This document shows positions 58,246-64,000 of a stretch of 64,000 bases of DNA, piece by piece (positions within the stretch are counted from its first letter, which is position 1; each line of letters starts with the position of its first letter). The stretch is from UBA7477 sp045602925 (GTDB lineage: Bacteria; Bacillota; Clostridia; Oscillospirales; Ruminococcaceae), in contig JAZSCN010000012.1 of the NCBI GenBank assembly GCA_045602925.1, positions 1-64,000 on the forward strand, given 5' to 3'. Made by a program: the position numbers and the translations under genes. Below the pieces are notes generated by a model. The model did not search any database. It saw only the letters and a list, made by a program, of their open reading frames with translations, and was not told the origin of the DNA.

Positions 58246-58505
58246 TAATATATTAAATGCTTGCAGTCAGAGTAGCATTTGTTCTTTTTCTTCAGAGAAT
58301 GGCGATTTGGTGCGACGCCTGAAAATACAATTGTGAAGTGCGGCTACAACGAGCGAGAGCTCAAGCAGAAGCGGGGAACTTAAGTATCTGCTTTCGTATG
58401 TCGGCGTTAACGGCAAAAGGTTTTAGCCTTTAAGTATAAAACGGAGTGGAACCGCAGTGAAATACTGCCTCCTTGGCGATTTGTCGCCTTGGAGGCTTTT
58501 ATTAT
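58246..58505 (+). promoter_or_regulatory. T-box leader, cysteine specificity
   Basis: The leader holds the T-box sequence GGAGTGGAACCGCAGTG (58443-58459). A terminator GCCTCC (58467-58472) pairs with GGAGGC (58491-58496), with inner GGCGA/TCGCC, followed by a T-rich tract. The likely specifier is UGC (58339-58341) in the Stem I 3' side, in GAAGTGCGG. Uncharged tRNA-Cys should stabilise the antiterminator and switch on cysE and cysS. The gap 58204-58524 is filled by this element and its promoter. Confidence 0.9.
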
Positions 58506-58524
58506 TTTTAGGAGGATTATAAGT

Positions 58525-59157
58525 ATGCTTCGCAAAATCAGAGAAGATATACAGTCAATAAGAGAACGTGACCCTGCAGCTAGAGGCACGATAGAGATTC
58601 TTATGACATATTCCGGACTTCATGCAGTATGGATGTATAGAATAGCGCATATGTTTTATAAAAAGAAAATGTTTTTTGTTGCAAGAATTATCTCGCAGTT
58701 TGCAAGATTTATAACCGGAATAGAAATTCATCCTGGCGCAAAAATAGGTAAGGGTCTGCTTATAGACCACGGCTCAGGTGTTGTTATCGGTGAAACTGCT
58801 GAAATCGGTGATAATTGCCTTATATATCAAGGCGTAACACTTGGTGGTACAGGTAAAGAACATGGAAAGCGTCACCCAACATTAGGTAATAATGTTATGG
58901 TTGGCTCTGGTGCTAAAATTTTAGGACCATTCACGGTAGGTGATAATGCTAAGATTGCTGCAAATGCCGTTGTTCTAGCTGAAGTTCCGCCAAATTCAAC
59001 TGCTGTCGGTGTTCCGGCAAGGATTATCAAGCAGGACGGAAAGCGTACTCAGGACCTTGACCAGATTCATATTCCTGACCCGGTTGCTATGGAGCTTAAT
59101 AAGTTTAAGACAAGAATTGATGAGCTCGAAAAAGAAATTAATAAGCTTAAAAAGTAA
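58525..59157 (+). CDS. cysE: Serine O-acetyltransferase
   Basis: This 210-residue enzyme makes O-acetylserine for cysteine synthesis. ATG 58525 follows AGGAGG. The N-terminal helical domain ('DIQSIRERDPAARGTIEILMTYSGLHAVWMYRIAHMFY') precedes a left-handed beta-helix of hexapeptide repeats with 'LLIDHGSGVVIGETAEIGDNCLIYQGVTLGGTGKEHGKRHPTLGN', which carries active-site His. A short coiled C-terminus ('LNKFKTRIDELEKEINKLKK') follows. It is first in the T-box-controlled operon. Confidence 0.96.
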   Translation: MLRKIREDIQSIRERDPAARGTIEILMTYSGLHAVWMYRIAHMFYKKKMFFVARIISQFARFITGIEIHPGAKIGKGLLIDHGSGVVIGETAEIGDNCLIYQGVTLGGTGKEHGKRHPTLGNNVMVGSGAKILGPFTVGDNAKIAANAVVLAEVPPNSTAVGVPARIIKQDGKRTQDLDQIHIPDPVAMELNKFKTRIDELEKEINKLKK

Positions 59158-59174
59158 AAGAAAGAGGTTTATCT

Positions 59175-60593
59175 ATGAAGCTTTATAACTCACTTACACA
59201 TACTGTTGATGAATTTATCCCAAATGAACCAGGCAAGGTTTCTATGTATACATGTGGCCCTACAGTTTACCATTTTGCTCATATCGGTAACCTTAGAAGC
59301 TATATTATGGAGGACGTCCTTGAAAAGTATATGCGTTATGTTGGTTATGACGTAAAGCGTGTAATGAATATTACTGATGTTGGACATCTTACTTCTGATG
59401 GTGATACTGGTGATGATAAGATGCTCAAGGGCGCAAAGAGAGAAAAGAAAACTGTTATGGAGATCGCAAAGTTCTATACAGATGCTTTTTTTGCGGATTG
59501 CGCAAAGCTTAATATTAAGACTCCTGATGTCGTACAGCCTGCAACAGGATATATCGACGAGTTCATTAAGGTTATATCCTCACTCATTGAGAAAGGTTAC
59601 GCTTATGAAGCAGGCGGAAACATCTACTTTGATACTTCTAAGCTGTCTCAGTATTATGTTTTTGGCGACTTTAGAGAAGAAGATCTCGCGGTAGGTGTAA
59701 GAGAAGGCGTTGAGGCTGACTCTAATAAGAAAAATAAGGCAGATTTCGTACTCTGGTTTACAAAGTCTAAGTTTGATGACCAAGAACTGAAGTGGGATTC
59801 ACCTTGGGGTATTGGTTACCCTGGTTGGCATATCGAATGCTCCTGCATTTCTATGAAGAATTTAGGCGAATACCTCGATATCCATTGTGGTGGTATTGAC
59901 AACCAGTTCCCGCACCATACAAATGAAATTGCTCAATCAGAAGCATATGTAGGTCATAAGTGGTGTAACTATTGGTTCCACGTTCATCATCTGAATACAA
60001 CAGGTGGAAAGATGTCTAAGTCTAAGGGCGAATTTCTCACAGTTTCTCTCCTTGAAAGCAAGGGCTACGACCCACTTGTTTATAGATTTTTCTGCCTTGG
60101 TTCTCACTATAGAAAGTCACTTGTTTTCTCATATGAGAATTTAGATAATGCTAAGGTTGCGTATGATAAGCTTGTTTCTCGTTGTGCTCAGCTTGTAGCA
60201 GCTAATGATAATACAAGCGTAAATACTAAGGATTTTGATGAACTAAAGGCGTTATTTACTAATGCTATGGATGATGATGTAAATACTTCCAATGGTATTA
60301 CTGCTATCTATGATGTTCTTAAAGCTGATACAAATCCTGCAACAAAGCTTGCTCTTTTAGAGGATTTTGATAAGGTTCTTTCAATTGATATTGTCAAAAA
60401 GGCAAGAAAGCTTACTTCTCAGGATGATAATAATGATATTCCACAGGATATTCTAGACCTTGCAAATCAGCGTGCACAGGCAAGAAAGGATAAGAATTTT
60501 GCTCTTGCTGATGAGCTTAGAGAACAGATTTTTCAAATGGGATATGTTATTGAAGAAACAAGACAAGGAACAAAGATAACTAAGAAGGTATAA
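59175..60593 (+). CDS. cysS: Cysteinyl-tRNA synthetase
   Basis: This 472-residue class I synthetase charges tRNA-Cys. Motifs: 'YTCGPTVYHFAHIGNLRSY' (Cys zinc ligand and HIGH-type HIGN), 'GWHIECSCISM' and 'CGGIDNQFPHHTNEIAQSEA' (zinc and substrate), 'GGKMSKSKGEFLTV' (KMSKS). It lies 17 nt after cysE behind the same T-box, so charging and synthesis of cysteine respond together. AAAGAGG precedes the ATG. Confidence 0.97.
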   Translation: MKLYNSLTHTVDEFIPNEPGKVSMYTCGPTVYHFAHIGNLRSYIMEDVLEKYMRYVGYDVKRVMNITDVGHLTSDGDTGDDKMLKGAKREKKTVMEIAKFYTDAFFADCAKLNIKTPDVVQPATGYIDEFIKVISSLIEKGYAYEAGGNIYFDTSKLSQYYVFGDFREEDLAVGVREGVEADSNKKNKADFVLWFTKSKFDDQELKWDSPWGIGYPGWHIECSCISMKNLGEYLDIHCGGIDNQFPHHTNEIAQSEAYVGHKWCNYWFHVHHLNTTGGKMSKSKGEFLTVSLLESKGYDPLVYRFFCLGSHYRKSLVFSYENLDNAKVAYDKLVSRCAQLVAANDNTSVNTKDFDELKALFTNAMDDDVNTSNGITAIYDVLKADTNPATKLALLEDFDKVLSIDIVKKARKLTSQDDNNDIPQDILDLANQRAQARKDKNFALADELREQIFQMGYVIEETRQGTKITKKV

Positions 60594-60603
60594 GGTAATT
60601 ATT

Positions 60604-61473
60604 ATGAAAATGAATCCACAGAAAAGACTTAAAACGTCTAACAATGCAATGAAAGTCTTTAAAGCTTGTGTCGTTATGATGCTTTTGTCTGCTATAATGA
60701 TATTAGCTTATGGCTGTATAGGCGCTCAGGACGAAATTGAGCTTAATGCAAAAAATCTAGACCTCGTCCAGTATAAAGTACCAAAGGATGATGCAAAAGT
60801 TGTCGTTTTTGAAACTACAATGGGTACTATGAAAGCTGTTCTTTACGAGGAATATGCACCTAAATATTGCGAGTATTTTATTGACCTTGTTGAATCCGGC
60901 TACTATAATGATACATATTATTTTCAGATTGAAAGTGACCAGAATGCTTATGCTTTCGGCGGTGCTAAATCAAACACTGGTAATGATACCGACGACACAG
61001 ATAAAAAGAATTTAGAGCCTGAAAAAACGGAATCTCTGTGGCCATTCAGAGGTGCACTTTGTACTTACGGTAAAGAAAAAGGTATTTTTAATAAGCGTAA
61101 TCTTACGGGTAGTAGAATTCTCTTCGTTAATTCCGTAGAATTTACAGATGAGCTTATTGATGAAATGAAAAGCATTAAGGATGCCAACGAAGACCTTGTT
61201 AATAATTTCATAGAAAATGGCGGTGTCCCGAATTTTTCACAGCAGTTTACGGTTTTCGGTCAGGTATATTGTGGACTTGATGTTTTAGAGTCAATTTGTA
61301 ATGCAGAAGTTAATGACCAAAAACAACCTGTTGAGGATATTAAAATCATTTCGGCTACAATTTCAACATACAAAGAGCACAAGCTCGAAAACGAGGAAGA
61401 ATTCTTTAAAGAAAGCTTTAAGACAGAAGATTCGTCACAAGCTGATGATTCATCCAATTTTATAGATGAATAA
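60604..61473 (+). CDS. Cyclophilin-type peptidyl-prolyl isomerase lipoprotein
   Basis: This 289-residue extracytoplasmic protein has a signal peptide with lipobox AYG-Cys38, then a cyclophilin-like domain: 'VVFETTMGTMKAVLYEEYAPKYCEYFIDLVESGYYNDTYYFQI' and 'FTVFGQVYCGLDVLESIC'. The acidic, Ser-rich tail (about 255-289) is low complexity. Some active-site residues of classical cyclophilin are changed, so activity is uncertain. It starts 10 nt after cysS in the same operon, which is not an evident functional link. AAGGT precedes the ATG. Confidence 0.85.
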   Translation: MKMNPQKRLKTSNNAMKVFKACVVMMLLSAIMILAYGCIGAQDEIELNAKNLDLVQYKVPKDDAKVVVFETTMGTMKAVLYEEYAPKYCEYFIDLVESGYYNDTYYFQIESDQNAYAFGGAKSNTGNDTDDTDKKNLEPEKTESLWPFRGALCTYGKEKGIFNKRNLTGSRILFVNSVEFTDELIDEMKSIKDANEDLVNNFIENGGVPNFSQQFTVFGQVYCGLDVLESICNAEVNDQKQPVEDIKIISATISTYKEHKLENEEEFFKESFKTEDSSQADDSSNFIDE

Positions 61474-61476
61474 TAA

Positions 61477-61506
61477 AAACCTCCTGGATTCAGGAGGTTT
61501 TTTGTG
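61477..61506. terminator. Intrinsic terminator between convergent genes
   Basis: AAACCTCCTG (61477-61486) and CAGGAGGTTT (61491-61500), followed by TTTG on plus. The stem extends into the last codons of the convergent S1-domain gene. Confidence 0.88.
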
Positions 61507-62413
61507 TGCCCAAATGGCCATCTATTCGCTTGTCAGAGCTCTTGGTAGAATATACCCAATCTGTTACTATGCCATTTTTGATGAAGTATTCAAAATCTTT
61601 ATTTAATTTTGAATCAAATGAATCTACAATAATCAGTTTTATTTTCTTTTTTTCTGGAATGATAGCCTTTATGTATACACTTGCAGCTTGACCGACTTTT
61701 ACATTTTCAAAAGGTTCTGCAAGTCCTGCAAGGTTAGGAGTAAGCTCAACAAATACTCCATAATCTTCAATTGAACGTATAACTCCTCCGACAGTTTCTC
61801 CTTGTGTAAATTTTAAGGCGTTTTCCTCCCACGTTCCAAGAAGTTCTTTGTGTGAAAGTGAAATTCTGCCATCTTTTACTGATTTTACTATAGCGAGAAT
61901 ATCGTCACCATTAGAAAATCTATCTGAAGGATGGGATATTCTTGATACAGATATTGAGTCAATTGTTATTAGCGACGATATACCACAGCCAACATCTACA
62001 AAGCTACCGAACTGTTCGTTGTGAGTTACTTTTGCTTTTATTACCTGGCCTGGGACTAGATTCATAATGTAATTTTTCATACATTCTTCCTGGGCTAATC
62101 TACGAGATAATAATACAGTTCCATCATCATGAACATCTGTAACCTTAAAGCAAACAGGCTTATTAACTCTCGCTAGTAAAGCTATGTCTTTTGTGCTACC
62201 ATCTGATATTCCAATAGCACCTTCGCATCTCGGAATTATACCTCGACAACAGGGGAGCTCAACAATAAGATTATGCTCGTTATCACAAATTATTGCCTTA
62301 GCTTCAAGTATCTTACCCATAAGCATTGAATGCTTAAGCGCTTCGAGTGAAATAATGCTACTTATGTTATCTTGTCTTTCAATTAGTTTTCCTTCCGGAT
62401 AATAGTTTTGCAT
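61490..62413 (-). CDS. S1 RNA-binding domain protein
   Basis: This 307-residue cytoplasmic protein has at least two to three S1-like OB-fold repeats: 'VPGQVIKAKVTHNEQFGSFVDVGCGISSLITIDSISVSRI' and 'GETVGGVIRSIEDYGVFVELTPNLAGLAEPF', typical of the S1 family and of RNA-binding translation proteins. It is much shorter than E. coli S1 and resembles the Firmicutes S1-like/YpfD group. GGAGG precedes the ATG. The stop codon lies within a terminator shared with the cyclophilin gene. Confidence 0.85.
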   Translation of the reverse strand: MQNYYPEGKLIERQDNISSIISLEALKHSMLMGKILEAKAIICDNEHNLIVELPCCRGIIPRCEGAIGISDGSTKDIALLARVNKPVCFKVTDVHDDGTVLLSRRLAQEECMKNYIMNLVPGQVIKAKVTHNEQFGSFVDVGCGISSLITIDSISVSRISHPSDRFSNGDDILAIVKSVKDGRISLSHKELLGTWEENALKFTQGETVGGVIRSIEDYGVFVELTPNLAGLAEPFENVKVGQAASVYIKAIIPEKKKIKLIIVDSFDSKLNKDFEYFIKNGIVTDWVYSTKSSDKRIDGHLGTQKTS

Positions 62414-62464
62414 TTTGTACCTCCAAATTGTTTATTGGTAATACTTATGCAATAAACTTTATAG

Positions 62465-62782
62465 TTATGATAATTCTTTAACCTTAAGACCACCTCTTGA
62501 AATTAATTGCTTTTTTACCTGTGCAGATGAAATTGGGTCGCATATAATATCTACTTTTGCTGCAGATCTAATAGGATTTCTATCATCAGAAATAATAGAA
62601 ACATACGGTTGTATATTATTAACACCTTGACCAATGTATGCATAAGAAACCCTGTCTTTGTTTGATGGGAAACGTTTGTCGGTTATTGATATTCGTTTGA
62701 TTCCTGGAATAGTGTTTTTGATTTTGCTACAAGCTAAGTCTGCAAGGTCAATAGATTCAAATTCTGCGCTAATTTTACTCAT
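62465..62782 (-). CDS. Hypothetical protein, 105 residues
   Basis: It was not recognised. The protein is mixed alpha/beta with no membrane segment: 'SKISAEFESIDLADLACSKIKNTIPGIKRISITD' might be a small ferredoxin-like alpha-beta fold. AAGGAG precedes ATG 62782. It is upstream of, and probably co-transcribed with, the S1-domain gene (51 nt gap). Confidence 0.6.
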   Translation of the reverse strand: MSKISAEFESIDLADLACSKIKNTIPGIKRISITDKRFPSNKDRVSYAYIGQGVNNIQPYVSIISDDRNPIRSAAKVDIICDPISSAQVKKQLISRGGLKVKELS

Positions 62783-62871
62783 ATTTATTTCTCCTTAATA
62801 ATTTCTTTGTTCTTATTTTTGTCAATGCTTGATTAATTATTCATATAGGCATTAAATATTGCTTTTAACAC

Positions 62872-62900
62872 TTGCTAAGAAATACAAAATATGTTATAAT
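62872..62900 (+). promoter_or_regulatory. Promoter of the DUF951-prfA genes
   Basis: TTGCTA (62872-62877), a 17-bp spacer and TATAAT (62895-62900). Confidence 0.75.
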
Positions 62901-62932
62901 AATATAAATATGGCTGAAAGGAGTACTGCATT

Positions 62933-63127
62933 ATGGATATTGAAAAGAATGACATTCTGCTGATGAAAAAAGAACACCCCTGTGGAAGTCGTGAAATGCT
63001 TGTAATGCGCTCTGGTATGGACTTCAGACTTAGATGTAGAGGTTGTGGACATGAAATTATGATTCCACGCTCGAAGGCAGAAAAAAACGTTAAAAAGGTA
63101 ATAAAGCCGGAGGTCGAGAACCCATAG
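62933..63127 (+). CDS. DUF951 family protein
   Basis: This 64-residue protein has 'DILLMKKEHPCGSREMLVMRSGMDFRLRCRGCGHEIMIPRSKAEKNVKKVIK', the DUF951 pattern with a CxxCGH zinc-binding-like pair plus an N-terminal Cys. Function unknown; small zinc-ribbon type suggests nucleic acid or ribosome binding. GAAAGG precedes the ATG. It is 48 nt upstream of prfA. Confidence 0.9.
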   Translation: MDIEKNDILLMKKEHPCGSREMLVMRSGMDFRLRCRGCGHEIMIPRSKAEKNVKKVIKPEVENP

Positions 63128-63175
63128 CTTTACTAGTTCTATATGCGTTAATATATAATTTTGGAGGAATAGTTT

Positions 63176-64000
63176 ATGTTTGAAAAATTAAAGGTGCTTT
63201 CAGAAAAGTACGATAGTATAAATGAACAGCTAATGGACCCCGATGTAATCAATGACCAGCAGCAGTATAAGAATCTTATGAAGGAGTATAAGTCACTTAC
63301 TCCTATTATCGAAAAGTTCAGAGAGTATACTAAGGCAAAGGAAGGCTTTGAGGAAGCCGTTGAACTTTTGGATGCAGGTGGACTTGAAAAAGACTTTAAG
63401 GAAATGGTACAAATGCAGTATGACGAATGTAAGGAGTCAATGGCATCTTGTGCTGAGGAGCTTAAAATTCTACTTTTACCTAAGGACCCTAATGACGATA
63501 AGAACGTTATAATCGAAATCCGTGGTGGCGCAGGTGGCGAAGAAGCATCTCTCTTTGCTAATTCTCTCTACAGAATGTATACTATGTATGCCGAAGCTAA
63601 GGGTTGGAAGATTGAGATTATGAATGCCAACGAAACTGAGCTTGGTGGCTATAAGGAAATTTCCTTCAGCGTTCAGGGCGAAGGCGCATATTCACGCTTT
63701 AAGTACGAAAGTGGCGTTCATAGAGTACAGCGTGTTCCTGAAACAGAATCTCAGGGTAGAGTTCATACTTCTACAGTTACCGTCGCCGTATTGCCTGAAG
63801 CTGAGGATGTAGAGCTTGATATTAATGAAGCAACTGATCTTAAGATTGATGTATTTAGAGCATCCGGTGCTGGTGGACAGCATATCAATAAGACAGAATC
63901 AGCTATTAGAATTACCTATCTGCCAACAGGTCTTGTTGTTGAATGTCAGGATGAACGTAGCCAGCATAAGAACAAGGAAAAGGCTATGAGAGTTCTTCGT
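63176..64000 (+). CDS. prfA: Peptide chain release factor 1, 3' end outside window
   Basis: The first 275 codons are present and the frame runs off the window edge. RF1 recognises UAA and UAG. The PxT-type motif is 'VPETESQGRVHTST' (PET) and the GGQ motif is in 'RASGAGGQHINKTESAIRITYLPTGLVVECQDERSQHKNK'. 'EIRGGAGGEEASLFANSLYRMY' is a typical family stretch. GGAGG precedes ATG 63176. About 85 residues are missing against the usual 360. Confidence 0.96.
   Translation, partial: MFEKLKVLSEKYDSINEQLMDPDVINDQQQYKNLMKEYKSLTPIIEKFREYTKAKEGFEEAVELLDAGGLEKDFKEMVQMQYDECKESMASCAEELKILLLPKDPNDDKNVIIEIRGGAGGEEASLFANSLYRMYTMYAEAKGWKIEIMNANETELGGYKEISFSVQGEGAYSRFKYESGVHRVQRVPETESQGRVHTSTVTVAVLPEAEDVELDINEATDLKIDVFRASGAGGQHINKTESAIRITYLPTGLVVECQDERSQHKNKEKAMRVLR

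Overview
The window looks like a chromosomal segment of a low-GC, Gram-positive gut-type Clostridia bacterium, most like the Ruminococcus/Oscillospiraceae group. This rests on AT-rich intergenic DNA with many TTGACA/TATAAT promoters at 17-bp spacing, strong GGAGG ribosome sites, a TPP riboswitch and a Cys T-box, MecA-, DUF1292- and DUF951-type Firmicutes proteins, serine-rich lipoproteins, two CotH-domain lipoproteins and a GH5_8 beta-mannanase. I see no rRNA, CRISPR array, insertion sequence, integrase or phage gene. The species is not determined.

Layout. 1-3200: FtsX-type ABC exporter whose first permease is broken by a frameshift. 3200-6100: a tRNA-Leu, TPP riboswitch and thiT transcribed as one unit, a VTT membrane protein and an AraC regulator. 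6100-9700: a serine-rich lipoprotein with an HExxH motif, then a flavin reductase with two small membrane-associated proteins. 9900-16900: a cytoplasmic sugar-sensor-like domain fused to GGDEF, apgM, a CotH lipoprotein, a CaCA antiporter and a LacI regulator. 17000-24100: polA with a methyltransferase, a U-type Fe-S scaffold paired with a GGGtGRT protein, prfB and a cytidylate-kinase-like protein. 24200-30400: an apparent operon of LUD protein, CotH lipoprotein and a membrane-anchored SF2 helicase, then the mannanase lipoprotein.

30400-35100 is rich in RNA features: ribonuclease J behind a Cys-rich upstream ORF, a phospholipase-C-like protein, a compact hairpin RNA (possibly 6S), DUF1292 behind an attenuator-like hairpin, and a roughly 860-nt noncoding transcription unit (about 34031-34892) with its own consensus promoter and intrinsic terminator. 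That large RNA can pair its ends over about 790 nt, contains a duplicated domain of about 175 nt, and carries several Shine-Dalgarno plus AUG mini-ORFs of one to a dozen codons. It is the most unusual object in the window. I cannot assign it to a named family from memory; ROOL- or GOLLD-type large ornate RNAs are the obvious comparison.

35100-64000 is mostly housekeeping: rpe, a mecA-like gene, gdpP-rplI-dnaB-tilS-ftsH, cca with a VanZ-like gene, an lnt homologue, citrate synthase, a lipoprotein/response regulator/histidine kinase/DUF1385/prmC cluster, recA-recX with an SOS-box-like site, rimO-pgsA, a Cys T-box controlling cysE-cysS, a cyclophilin lipoprotein, S1-domain and DUF951 genes, and the start of prfA. 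Common themes are surface lipoproteins for plant-polymer use, second-messenger enzymes (GGDEF for c-di-GMP, GdpP for c-di-AMP), and RNA-level control.
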